From positions 186,001 through 250,000 of the forward strand of contig CAVVHG010000002.1 in NCBI GenBank assembly GCA_963747985.1: DNA of 64,000 nt. The letters run 5' to 3'. A program made the position numbers and the translations under genes. The notes under the pieces were generated by a model that worked only from the letters and a program-made list of their open reading frames with translations, was not told the origin of the DNA and did no database searches. Of the stretch, positions 45,425 through 54,438 are shown in pieces; within the stretch, counting starts at the first letter, position 1, and every line of letters begins with the position of its first letter. This stretch comes from JACADW01 sp963747985. Lineage in GTDB: Bacteria; Acidobacteriota; UBA6911.

Positions 45425-47806
45425 TCAGGGGAGGTATTCCCAGAACTCGGTTCTGAGCCAACGGACGGCACGCCGGGTCAGCAGCTCGCCGATCAGCCTC
45501 TTGCCGCAAAGTATCTTTCCGACGCCTGACATGCCAGCCCGGAGCGTTCCATCACGATTCGCCAACTCGCCCTGGACGACGACCTTCCGCTCCAGCCCTT
45601 CCGTGACCGCGATCGGCGATATGGACTTGACCTGTGCCTCGAACGTCAGGCGCGGATACCCCCGGACCTTCAGAACGATCGGGAACCCCGGCTTGACATC
45701 GGCTATCTCTTTCTCTGGAACCGGCATGTCGATTATGACCGACCCGGCACTCACGACATCGCAAAATACGCTTCCCTCGACCAGGTACTCGCCGATGCGG
45801 TTCTTCAGATAAGGCGTCGCCACAATTCCATCCATGGGGCTGCGGATCGTCAGCTGACCTATCTGCTGCGAAAGAATCTTGAGCTTTTCCTCGAGCTTGA
45901 GAACCTCAGCCTCGACTCCCTTTATGGCTTCCTTCCTGGATCCCGCCAGCAGTATCTGGAGTTCAGACTGCGCCTGTGCGAGTTCCTTGCGCTTGACATC
46001 GCGCTCACGGTCCGTCCGCTCCTCAAGCATTTTGAGCTGCCCCCGAGCTTCGGACAGCTCCTTCTGCCGGACAGCGTACGCAGTCTGATCACGCTCCACT
46101 TCGTTCCGGGCGATCAGTCCGTCTTCAAGCAGCTTTCTGCTGCGCTCATAGGTCTTCGCCGCGTTGTCGAGCTCGGCCTCCCTCCGTGCAACCGCTTCCT
46201 GCAGCACGGCTCGTTCCTGCTGCACACGAGAGGTATTGGCCACCTCGGCGCGCTTGGTCTCTATCTGCCGCTCCGCCCGAACAATCTCCTCAGGGCGGGA
46301 CCCCGCGCGCAGGAGCTCGAGCTCCGCTGCCTTCGATGCCAGTTCACCTTTGGTTTCCTCGTAGCTGTTCTGGAGGTCCAGGTTCTGGATCACCGCAAGC
46401 ACATCGCCCGCCTTGACGCGCGACCCCTCGTTCACATTGATCACCTGGAGTGTGCCGTTGATCTCCGGGTTGACGGAAACCTGCTGGTTCGGACGAATAG
46501 TGAAATCTCCCGACACCTTCAGCTCCCAGGGCAGGAACGCCGTCACCCCAATCAGGATCAAGGACAGGATCACCCAAGGTGTCTTGCCCAGTCTCACAGC
46601 CAATCGGACCGTCAGGTGCCCCTTCGGCTTCGGCTCCTCCTTCCTCCCCGCGGGGATTGCCATCAGCGCAACCCCTAAGATAAAGACCAGCCCCCAAGCC
46701 TGGTACTCGTGCACCAGCCAGCCGCCCAGCCGGCTGACCATGACCCAGATAAGAGCAGCCGAGAACAGGAAGGACGAGATGCCGTACAGCACGTAGATGC
46801 GCCTCTCTCTCATGGTCGCCAACGGAACGGGTTGACGGCCACCACGGACCATCAATCCCAACCTGGACCTCAGGTAGCCGAACGCCCTTGGCCGCAGGTT
46901 TGGGATCTCAAGCCAATCGCTCAGCAGGTAGTACCCGTCGAGCCTGATCAGCGGCATGAAATTGAACAACGTCTGGATGCCGGAGAAGGCGATCGTGACG
47001 ACACAGAGCCTGCTCAAAAACGTCTCCGGGGAAAGGAACCTCCAGGCAATCGTAGCCCATGCCCAGATGCAGATCTGGATGTATCCCCCTGCCAGCGTTA
47101 CCCAGACTCGCGCGCGCTTGGGAAGCATCCAGGCATCGTTCACGTTGCAGTAGAACGCGGGGATGAAATAGAGCACCATGAATCCCATCTCCTCCACCTT
47201 GCCGCCAAAGTGCTTGAGCGCGACTGCGTGCGCAAATTCGTGAACCGTCATGACACCGAACATCACGAATAGCACGAGCGGCAGGGAATAGAGGGAAAAC
47301 AACGACGCGATCCCGAGGGCGAGCGATTCCCAGTTCAGAATGGTGAGGCAGATCGCGGAGAAAACCGAAATCCCGGCAACGAGTCCAAACCCGGTGCTGA
47401 AACAGAAACGGAACTTCCGCTCCAGTCCGGCAAGCAGGATGTCGGGATTGAACGCATGAATCTTGATCGAGAGGATGCTGCTCAGCAAGCGGTTCTTTGG
47501 CTTCTGCACGCTCTGAAGCCTGGCCCAGCAGGCCGGGTGGTCCAGAAGCAAGAGTCCGCGCAACTTACCCGCGAACTCTTCCAATTGCGACACCTCAACG
47601 GCTGTCTGGCATCTGGCAGATACCTCTCGCGCAACCGTATCCAGGTCGCGACTGCCGTCGAGCGCCTCGAGGACAGCCGCCTGGACGCTGGTAAACCGGT
47701 AAAACCGGCGTGTCACCGGATCTTTGACAATTACCGGGGAGGCGGGGCCCGCGGACTCAGGACGGATCTGCAGATCGGTTCGTATCTTTACGCTCGTCTC
47801 TGACAT
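45425..47806 (-). CDS. PqqD-like - M50 metalloprotease - HlyD adaptor fusion (export protein)
   Basis: 793 residues from ATG 47806. Residues about 15-95 are PqqD-like (VTRRFYRFTSVQAAVLEALDG), a peptide-recognition fold. About 130-420 is a membrane M50 domain with HEFAHAV (189-195) and RLDGYYLLSDWLE, the site-2-protease zinc motifs. About 440-793 is HlyD-like: a lipoyl/barrel entry, a long coiled coil (ELASKAAELELLRAGSRPEE) and the closing barrel (TIRSPMDGIVATPYL). NCBI-type annotation would be putative peptide zinc metalloprotease. It may cleave and pass a peptide across the envelope. No ABC exporter, radical SAM or precursor gene is adjacent. Confidence 0.88.
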   Translation of the reverse strand: MSETSVKIRTDLQIRPESAGPASPVIVKDPVTRRFYRFTSVQAAVLEALDGSRDLDTVAREVSARCQTAVEVSQLEEFAGKLRGLLLLDHPACWARLQSVQKPKNRLLSSILSIKIHAFNPDILLAGLERKFRFCFSTGFGLVAGISVFSAICLTILNWESLALGIASLFSLYSLPLVLFVMFGVMTVHEFAHAVALKHFGGKVEEMGFMVLYFIPAFYCNVNDAWMLPKRARVWVTLAGGYIQICIWAWATIAWRFLSPETFLSRLCVVTIAFSGIQTLFNFMPLIRLDGYYLLSDWLEIPNLRPRAFGYLRSRLGLMVRGGRQPVPLATMRERRIYVLYGISSFLFSAALIWVMVSRLGGWLVHEYQAWGLVFILGVALMAIPAGRKEEPKPKGHLTVRLAVRLGKTPWVILSLILIGVTAFLPWELKVSGDFTIRPNQQVSVNPEINGTLQVINVNEGSRVKAGDVLAVIQNLDLQNSYEETKGELASKAAELELLRAGSRPEEIVRAERQIETKRAEVANTSRVQQERAVLQEAVARREAELDNAAKTYERSRKLLEDGLIARNEVERDQTAYAVRQKELSEARGQLKMLEERTDRERDVKRKELAQAQSELQILLAGSRKEAIKGVEAEVLKLEEKLKILSQQIGQLTIRSPMDGIVATPYLKNRIGEYLVEGSVFCDVVSAGSVIIDMPVPEKEIADVKPGFPIVLKVRGYPRLTFEAQVKSISPIAVTEGLERKVVVQGELANRDGTLRAGMSGVGKILCGKRLIGELLTRRAVRWLRTEFWEYLP

Positions 47807-48154
47807 GCCGGAGCCTCGGTGAGGGGTCACGGGCCAGCACAGTGTCCAAGTACCGCGGACGTCCGCGATGATAACGGCACTGAGGCGCCCTTTGCAATAG
47901 CGTTGGGAGCGCACCTGCCTCAGGGAGTGGATTTTGCGCGCGGAAACGACGCGACTCACATTGGATGTTGGTCCCGGATCAACGGCGTTGAAACCGGTCA
48001 TCTGTCGGCGGCGAAGTTCCAGCACCGGTCCGGCGGCCGCATGGTCGGCTCCAGCGAAGCGCGCAACCTCCTCGCCGGCGGCGCAGACGGACATCGCAAC
48101 CGCGGAAATACTGAGTATGGACCATTCGCGACTGTCATGATACCCGGTGCTGTG
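47807..48154. other. Stretch before the repeat element
   Basis: 348 bases upstream of the M50-HlyD gene. It should hold that gene's promoter, though I see no clear -35/-10 pair. The last ten bases form a partial direct repeat with the right flank of the mobile element (8 of 10). Confidence 0.4.
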
Positions 48155-49556
48155 CTGTGATTCAGACAGTCGGGATTGAAGTGACCTCGTCTCGTCAGGT
48201 GATCGCTGTCCAACCCTTTCAGGGTTGGGCCTTGCGGCAGACCCGATCATCCCCGGGGTTTGCACCCGGGCTGATCTGTTCGACCCCCTACGGGTCGAGT
48301 CCGAATACCCCCGGGGGCTGAGCGTGACCATGCCGTTGAGTCCGTTGAGTCACCGGTTACGGCGATGCCTCACAGATGCCGGCCGCGATCGACGCAGAGC
48401 GTCGTAGAAGCCCGTAGGGTGCAAACCCCGGGAATCAGGATGATCAGAAGGTGTCAACCCTGAAAGGGTTGAACAGCGTCCTTGCAGCGCAGGCTGCCTG
48501 TAACGGTCGCCAGCCTTCGGGGTCGAGTCCGAAGTACTGCGCCCGGGGGCTGAGCGTGACCATGCCGTTGAGTCCGTTGAGTCACCGGTTACGGCGATGC
48601 CTCACAGATGCCGGCCGCGATCGACGCCGACGACGCTGAAAGCGTCGGATAGAACAGCCCGGGGTGCAAACCCCGGGGATCAGGATGATCAGAAGGTGTC
48701 AACCCTGAAAGGGTTGAACAGCGTCCTTGCAGCGCAGGCTGCCTGTAACGGTCGCCAGCCTTCGGGGTCGAGTCCGAAGTACTGCGCCCGGGGGCTGAGC
48801 GTGACCATGCCGTTGAGTCCGTTGAGTCACCGGTTACGGCGATGCCTCACAGATGCCAGCCGCGATCGACGCCGACGACGCTGAAAGCGTCGGATAGAAC
48901 AGCCCGGGGTGCAAACCCCGGGGATCAGGATGATCAGAAGGTGTCAACCCTGAAAGGGTTGAACAGCGTCCTTGCAGCGCAGGCTGCCTGTAACGCGTCG
49001 CCAGCCTTCGGGGTCGAGTCCGAAGTACTGCGCCCGGGGGCTGAGCGTGACCATGCCGTTGATGCCACGGGTCGCCAGCCTTCGGGGTCGAGTCCGACGT
49101 ACTGCGTCCGGGGGCGGCGATGCCTCACAGATGCCGGCCGCGATCGACGCCGACGACGCTGAAAGCGTCGGATAGAACAGCCCGGGGTGCAAACCCCGGG
49201 GATCAGGATGATCAGAAGGTGTCAACCCTGAAAGGGTTGAACAGCGTCCTTGCAGCGCAGGCTGCCTGTAACGGTCGCCAGCCTTCGGGGTCGAGTCCGA
49301 AGTACTGCGCCCGGGGGCTGAGCGTGACCATGCCGTTGAGTCCATTGAGTCGCTGGTGACGGCGATGCCTCACAGATGCCAGCCGCGATCGACGCCGACG
49401 ACGCTGAAAGCGTCGGATAGAACAGCCCGGGGTGCAAACCCCGGGGATCAGGATGATCAGAAGGTGTCAACCCTGAAAGGGTTGAACAGCGTCCTTGCAG
49501 CGCAGGCTGCCTGTCACGCGTCGCCAGTCTCGTAGCCCTCACTGTCTGAACCACAG
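48155..49556. mobile_element. Non-coding palindrome-rich transposable element, long copy
   Basis: The ends are CTGTGATTCAGACAGT (48155-48170) and its inverted partner ACTGTCTGAACCACAG (49541-49556), one mismatch in 16. The flanks CGGTGCTGTG (48145-48154) and CGGCGCTCTG (49557-49566) agree at 8 of 10, an aged target duplication. The outer 50-100 bases match, in opposite orientation, the ends of the copy at 57737. Inside are hairpin units such as AACCCTGAAAGGGTT, CCCGGGGTGCAAACCCCGGG and CGACGCTGAAAGCGTCG. There is no transposase, so it must be mobilised in trans. Confidence 0.85.
48456..49540. repeat. Tandem array of a 245-bp unit inside the element
   Basis: AACCCTGAAAGGGTT recurs at 48456, 48701, 48946, 49224 and 49469, giving periods of 245, 245, 278 and 245. 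Units are nearly identical. The 278 one has a rearranged middle with a duplicated CTTCGGGGTCGAG block. The short frames inside (for example CARGLSVTMPLSPLSHRLR) are by-products; 245 is not a multiple of three. Confidence 0.9.
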
Positions 49557-49618
49557 CGGCGCTCTGCAGGACGCTTCATTATCCGTCTGCTGTCTGATAT
49601 GATGCGCAATCTGTGCAT

Positions 49619-49647
49619 TTGACTGACATGTATCCCATATATATAAT
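49619..49647 (+). promoter_or_regulatory. Sigma-70-type promoter of the SUMF1-like lipoprotein gene
   Basis: TTGACT (49619-49624), a 17-base spacer, TATAAT (49642-49647) in an A+T-rich stretch. Transcription would start near 49654, about 40 bases before the ATG, leaving room for the GAAGGAGA ribosome site. It is the best promoter match in the window. Confidence 0.75.
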
Positions 49648-49694
49648 CGCGCTGCTTTTTGCTCAGCTAAACATTAGAACCTGAAGGAGATGCC

Positions 49695-50531
49695 ATGTCG
49701 ATGAAAGTTCTTTCCGCTCTTCTTTGCGTATTATTACTGCTTCTGATCGGCGGGTGTGCCAAGAAGGAAGAACCTGCCGCCACAGAAACAGCCGCGCCCG
49801 CAACTGCAGAGCCTGTCATTACCCCCGGAGAGATGGTCTTGATTCCGGCTGGTGAGTTCATCCTGGGAGCGAACGACAAAGAAACCGCTGCGTTCCCGGA
49901 ACAGAAGATGAACCTGCCGGCGTTCTGGATTGACAAGTATGAAGTGACCAACGCCGAGTTCCTTGATTTCGCCATAAAGACCGGTTATCAGGGAGAAGGC
50001 GCGAAGGAAGGGAAGGATTGGCGCCAGTTTTTCACTCCGGACAAGGCGAAGTATCCCGTCCTTTTCATCACATGGAACGACGCGGCAACCTACTGCAAGT
50101 CCCTTGGCAAGCGTCTGCCGACAGAACCGGAATGGGAAAAGGCAGCCCGTGGGCCGAACGGCTTCAGGTATCCCTGGGGCGACAAGTGGGAAGCCGGAAA
50201 GAGCAACACCTATGAATCGGGCCTGCGGGAGCCCACAGCCATCGGCCAGTATGAGGATGTGAGCCCGTTCGGGGCCCACGACATGCTTGGCAATGTCCAG
50301 GAATGGACAGACAGCTGGTACAAGGCTTACAAAGGGAATTCGAAGTCAGACACCAATTTCGGCGAGAGATTCCGGGTCGTGCGCGGCGCTTCGTCCCGAA
50401 TCTACGGCAGTCGTGCCCACCTGTGGGACCGCTCTGCCTACCTGCCAAAATCGCTTTACGACTTTGGCTGCAGATGCGCCAAGGACGCGACACCCGAAGA
50501 GGCCGCCAAGGCTGCTCCGGCAGCCAAGTAG
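49695..50531 (+). CDS. Lipoprotein with formylglycine-generating-enzyme-like (SUMF1) domain
   Basis: 278 residues. The signal peptide VLSALLCVLLLLLIGGC gives a lipobox with Cys21, then a Glu/Ala/Pro/Thr linker. Residues about 45-262 are a SUMF1 fold: MVLIPAGEFILGAND, FWIDKYEVTNAEFLDF, GKRLPTEPEWEKAARG, FGAHDMLGNVQEWT and FGCRCA. The paired cysteines that oxidise sulfatase Cys in true FGEs are absent from the RVVRGASSRIYGSRAHL region, so it is probably a binding or structural paralogue. GAAGGAGA and a strong promoter lie upstream. It starts about 140 bases after the repeat element. Confidence 0.88.
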   Translation: MSMKVLSALLCVLLLLLIGGCAKKEEPAATETAAPATAEPVITPGEMVLIPAGEFILGANDKETAAFPEQKMNLPAFWIDKYEVTNAEFLDFAIKTGYQGEGAKEGKDWRQFFTPDKAKYPVLFITWNDAATYCKSLGKRLPTEPEWEKAARGPNGFRYPWGDKWEAGKSNTYESGLREPTAIGQYEDVSPFGAHDMLGNVQEWTDSWYKAYKGNSKSDTNFGERFRVVRGASSRIYGSRAHLWDRSAYLPKSLYDFGCRCAKDATPEEAAKAAPAAK

Positions 50532-50626
50532 CGCGTTTCTGCGCACCCGGGAGAACAAGTTCGGGATGGAAGTGAGCACGCTTCGCCGAAGCGCGCCGTT
50601 TCCGCACCGCCGGCGCGGACCTGCTA

Positions 50627-51805
50627 CTAGAGGGTCCGCAGGATGAAGCACTTGAGGTAGTGCGTCTCGGGCATGCCGAGCAGCACGGGGTGATCCCGTG
50701 ACTGCCCGCGCCGCTCGATCACCTGCACGTAGCGGTGCGCATCGTGGGCTGCCTGGTGGAGCAAGGTCAAGAAGGCCGACTCCGAAAGATGAAATGAGCA
50801 GCTCGATGTGATGAGAACGCCCCCGGGGTTGAGCAGTTTCATGGCCCGGAGATTCAGCTCCTTGTAGCCGCCCTTTGCCGCAGCCAGCGCGGCCCGGTTC
50901 TTTGCGAAAGCAGGCGGGTCGAGGCAGATCAAGTCGAACCTTCTGCCCGCCTGTTCCAGTTCCCGCAGCAGATCGAAAACGTTCGCCTCGACGAAGTCGA
51001 CATTCGTGATCCCGTTCAGCGCGGCGTTCGCGCGCCCCTGCGCGAGCGAATCGGCTGATGTGTCGACGGCAGTCACACTGCTGCACCCTGCTGCGAAGTG
51101 CAGGGCAAACGCGCCGGTGTTCGTGAAGCAGTCGAGCGCCGCCCCCGACGCATACCCGGCCGCGGCTACGCGGTTGTCCCGCTGATCCAGGAAGAAGCCG
51201 GTCTTCTGGCCTCCCAGCAGATCGACGTGGAACCTCAAGCCCGCTTCGGTTATCTCGACCTTCTCGGGGACAGTTCCTGCCAGCAGCCCTTTTCTCGGTT
51301 CGAGGCCCTCGAGCCGTCGGGCCTTGACGTCGTTTCGCTCGACCACACCTGCCGGCCGCAATTCCTCCTCGAGCCACGCCACGATCTCCGGCCGCAGGGC
51401 GTCGGCTCCATATGAGAGCGTCTGGAGAACGAGGAAATCGCCGTACCGATCCACGACAATCGAGGGAAGCAGGTCTGCCTCACCAAAGACCAGCCTGCAC
51501 GCGGTCCCCGGATCGACCATGCCTGTGCGGCGTCGGATGCTGGCCCTCAATCTGTCCCGGAACAGTTGTGCGGTCGGCGGGTTGGAGTCTCGAGAAAGGA
51601 AGCGGAGCCGGATTTGCGACTGCCGGCTGTAGAGCGCATACCCCTGGATGTTCGCCGCCGGGTCGACCACCCTGACGATAGGAGCCGCGGCATCCTCGGG
51701 TTCGCGCACCACGTCCGCGGCGTAAATCCACAGGTGCCCCCAACGCAGCCGGCGAGCTCCTGCGTCCGACACGACAGCCTCTGCCTTGATCTCCAGTTTG
51801 TCCAA
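50627..51805 (-). CDS. rlmI: RlmI-family 23S rRNA (m5C) methyltransferase
   Basis: 392 residues. The N-terminal PUA-like part (about 1-80, RRLRWGHLWIYAADV) precedes a Rossmann SAM domain with QKTGFFLDQRDNR, ALDCFTNTGAFALHFA (motif I), LDPPAFAKNR (motif IV) and SSCSFHLSE (motif VI region). RlmI methylates C1962 of 23S rRNA. It lies 17 bases after the CCA/poly(A) polymerase gene, at the end of the leftward LepB operon. Confidence 0.9.
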   Translation of the reverse strand: MDKLEIKAEAVVSDAGARRLRWGHLWIYAADVVREPEDAAAPIVRVVDPAANIQGYALYSRQSQIRLRFLSRDSNPPTAQLFRDRLRASIRRRTGMVDPGTACRLVFGEADLLPSIVVDRYGDFLVLQTLSYGADALRPEIVAWLEEELRPAGVVERNDVKARRLEGLEPRKGLLAGTVPEKVEITEAGLRFHVDLLGGQKTGFFLDQRDNRVAAAGYASGAALDCFTNTGAFALHFAAGCSSVTAVDTSADSLAQGRANAALNGITNVDFVEANVFDLLRELEQAGRRFDLICLDPPAFAKNRAALAAAKGGYKELNLRAMKLLNPGGVLITSSCSFHLSESAFLTLLHQAAHDAHRYVQVIERRGQSRDHPVLLGMPETHYLKCFILRTL

Positions 51806-51822
51806 TGAGACTCCTCCGTCTC

Positions 51823-53133
51823 TCAGGTGGCTTTCGTCAGTGGGAATAGCTGCCGGATCTGCTCCAACGCTTCCTCTTTGGTCCGGATCGTTCCCTCGAG
51901 CCGCATGTCCTCGACGGTCCTCAGGATCTGCTTGAAGAGCGGCCCGGGTTTGTAACCGAGGGCAATCAGGGCATCGCCGCGGACGAGCGGTTCCTGCGGC
52001 GGGGGTTCCCGTTCGAGTTCCCTGAGCTTCTCCAGGCAGAAGCGATAGCCCTCCAGGTCGCGGTGGCTGCTGAGGCAGTCGACTCTGTGCAGTTCGAGGT
52101 GGTCGCGGAAATTCTGCTTGCTCAGAAAGCGCTTCAGAGTACTTTGCCGCATTTCCTTGACGTGCATGAAACGGAGATGATGGAGCACAAGGTCCACTAC
52201 CCGCTCCGTCCGGTCGTTCGATAGCTTCAGGCGCCGGCAGATATCGGCGGCCATGCGCGCCCCGAGTTCGACGTGACCGTCGAATCGGATGCGCTCCTCC
52301 AGGCTGAAGGTCGGCGGCTTGCCTACATCGTGGAGCAGCGTCGCCAGAGCCAGCTCGGGTGATGGACGGCGAAGCAGGCCCAAGGCGAGCTTCGTGTGCA
52401 CATAAACATCACCCTCGGGATGGTATTCCGGTGGTTGAGCTACCCCTCGCATCGCCTCGACCTCCGGCATTATCCACCTGAGCAGACCGCTTTCCTGCAG
52501 CAGGTCCAACCCCCTCGAAGGATCCGGCCCGGTCAGGAGTTTGAGTGTCTCATCCCGAATCCTCTCCCAGCTCACGAGCTTGATTTCGTCCGCATGTTGC
52601 CGGATGGCCTGCCAGGTGACAGGCTCGATGGTGAAATCCATGCTGCACGCGAAGCGCACGGCGCGCAGCATCCTCAACTTGTCTTCGGCGAAGCGATCCT
52701 CCGGCCTGCCGATCGTCCGGATAATCTTCTTCAGGATGTCGGCCTTGCCGCGGACATAATCGATAATCCGTTTCGCGGTCGGATCATAGAAGAGACCGTT
52801 GACCGTGAAATCCCGCCGCCGGGCGTCCTGTTCCGGCGAGGAGAAGGTCACGCTCGACGGGCGCCTCCCGTCGAGATACGGTCCCTCGGTGCGGAAGGTG
52901 GTGACTTCGTAGGCATGGCCGTAGAGTCGGACTTGGACTACGCCATAGCGGGCGCCGATCAGGCAGGTGCGGGAGAAGAGCCGGCGGACCTGTTCCGGGA
53001 CGGCACTGGTCGCAATGTCGATATCCCGGGGCTTCCTGCGCAGAAGCATGTCACGGACGCATCCCCCTGCAAAGAACGCCTCGTGTCCGTGGCGCCGCAA
53101 CTTGTCCACAATCCGGCGGGCAGCCCGTTCCAT
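51823..53133 (-). CDS. Poly(A) polymerase / CCA tRNA nucleotidyltransferase
   Basis: 436 residues. The class II nucleotidyltransferase head (about 1-150) shows FAGGCVRDMLLRRKPRDIDIAT (GGxVRD and DxD) and RRDFTVNGLFYDP. The RNA-binding region follows at about 160-240. An HD-type segment (LLHDVGKPPTFS) follows, typical of bacterial CCA-adding or PcnB-like enzymes. Which of the two activities it has cannot be told from sequence alone. tRNA-Val in this window encodes its own CCA, so a repair or polyadenylation role is possible. It is 53 bases after the TPR gene. Confidence 0.88.
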   Translation of the reverse strand: MERAARRIVDKLRRHGHEAFFAGGCVRDMLLRRKPRDIDIATSAVPEQVRRLFSRTCLIGARYGVVQVRLYGHAYEVTTFRTEGPYLDGRRPSSVTFSSPEQDARRRDFTVNGLFYDPTAKRIIDYVRGKADILKKIIRTIGRPEDRFAEDKLRMLRAVRFACSMDFTIEPVTWQAIRQHADEIKLVSWERIRDETLKLLTGPDPSRGLDLLQESGLLRWIMPEVEAMRGVAQPPEYHPEGDVYVHTKLALGLLRRPSPELALATLLHDVGKPPTFSLEERIRFDGHVELGARMAADICRRLKLSNDRTERVVDLVLHHLRFMHVKEMRQSTLKRFLSKQNFRDHLELHRVDCLSSHRDLEGYRFCLEKLRELEREPPPQEPLVRGDALIALGYKPGPLFKQILRTVEDMRLEGTIRTKEEALEQIRQLFPLTKAT

Positions 53134-53186
53134 GGAAGACCTGTACTGTAAGGACGACGGCGACGGCCCTGGAATTGGAGCCCGGG

Positions 53187-54314
53187 TCAGGGGAGTCCCG
53201 TCAGTTTGTCCAGGTACTTGTTCCAGCCATCGGCAGGGAATTGCTTTCGGCAGATCTCACGGTACTTCGCGAACGACTTGGCGTCCCCGAGCTTGTGATA
53301 GCTCAAAGCCATCCGGAAATAGAACAGATTGTCGTTCGTAAAGTGCCTGGAAAGTCGCAGCGTCTTTTCTCCTTCCTGGACCGCTTCCAGGAAACGACCG
53401 AGTTCGTAGTAATTGGCCGTGAGATAGCTGCGCACCTCGGCCTTTTCCTTCTTGTTCCTGGGGCGCCGCCTCAGTGCCTCCAGGGTCACCAGCAGGGACT
53501 TTTCGTATTGCTCGAGGCGGAAGTAGCTGTGGGCAAGCTTGAGATACAACCAGCACAGGTTCTCTCGCTTGCCGCTGATCTGTTTGAGCTCCAGGATCTT
53601 CTGGTAGGACTCGAGGGCCAGTTTGTCGTTGGTCAGCTGCTGGTAGCAATCGGCGATGCTGAGGTAGATGTCGTCGCGCCGCTCGAATTCAGGGTCCAAC
53701 TCCACGACCTTGGAGAAGTACTTTATTGCTTCACGGTACTGTCCCAGGCTCAGGTAGTTGTTCCCCATGCTTTCATACAGGTACGAGAGGCCGGGATCGT
53801 TGTCGCTCAGAACCTGAATCGCTTTCTGGGAGTACCTGATGGCTTCATCGTGCCTGTGCAGAGCCTCGTAGTTTCGGCTCATCCCCGCAAATAACATCCA
53901 CTGCGTGTCCTTCTCCTGGTCGACGGCATACTGCTCGCATATCCGCCGTGCCTCGAGCGCCTTCGGGGTTTGCCCGTGATACTCGTAGAGCGAGCCCAGG
54001 TGAAAATGCACGAAGCCGTACATGTCAGGCATGAATTCAGATTGGTCCGGCTGGAACAGACGCGCCGATCGGAGCAGGAAGGCCAGGGCTTCCTTGTCCT
54101 GTCCCAGGTTGAAGTGGCAGATCCCCACCTGGCCCATGAAATAGGCGCGGGCATTGGGCTGCTTCTCCATGGAGAGCGCCTGCCCATAGCATTCGAGGGC
54201 TTCGCGGAATCTGCCTTTATGAAACAGCTCGCCACCCTGCTCGTCCAGCAACGCGATCTTTTCTTCCTTGGAGCTGCAGGCGTTCAACTTGGTGTTGCGT
54301 TCCTTCTTGTTCAT
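53187..54314 (-). CDS. Tetratricopeptide-repeat protein
   Basis: 375 residues from ATG 54314; GTG 54323 is in frame three codons upstream. No signal peptide or membrane segment is seen. Helical repeats run through the protein, for example FHKGRFREALECYGQALSM, YMGNNYLSLGQYREAIKYFS and LAHSYFRLEQYEKSLLV. It is a scaffold of unknown partners. It lies in the leftward operon 53 bases before the CCA enzyme. Confidence 0.87.
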   Translation of the reverse strand: MNKKERNTKLNACSSKEEKIALLDEQGGELFHKGRFREALECYGQALSMEKQPNARAYFMGQVGICHFNLGQDKEALAFLLRSARLFQPDQSEFMPDMYGFVHFHLGSLYEYHGQTPKALEARRICEQYAVDQEKDTQWMLFAGMSRNYEALHRHDEAIRYSQKAIQVLSDNDPGLSYLYESMGNNYLSLGQYREAIKYFSKVVELDPEFERRDDIYLSIADCYQQLTNDKLALESYQKILELKQISGKRENLCWLYLKLAHSYFRLEQYEKSLLVTLEALRRRPRNKKEKAEVRSYLTANYYELGRFLEAVQEGEKTLRLSRHFTNDNLFYFRMALSYHKLGDAKSFAKYREICRKQFPADGWNKYLDKLTGLP

Positions 54315-54438
54315 CGGGATCACCGGAGATTGGATCGAAAGGACAAAAACATACTACCGGAAAACAGTACGGGATAATCAACTTTTCGGCACCCCCGATC
54401 CGGGGCAGGCCCGCGGCCTGACCCCGGTCAGGGGCCTT

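Noticed and set aside
47819..48160. Possible peptide-precursor frame upstream of the M50-HlyD gene
   Set aside because: No leader/core pattern or ribosome site; overlaps the presumed promoter of the M50-HlyD gene.
48225..49359. Several 60-110 codon frames with repeated SVTMPLSPLSHRLRR-like products
   Set aside because: They are by-products of the 245-bp tandem array; the period is not a multiple of three and there are no ribosome sites.
48155..49556. CRISPR array
   Set aside because: Units are 245 bp and almost identical throughout; there are no short repeats with unique spacers and no cas genes nearby.
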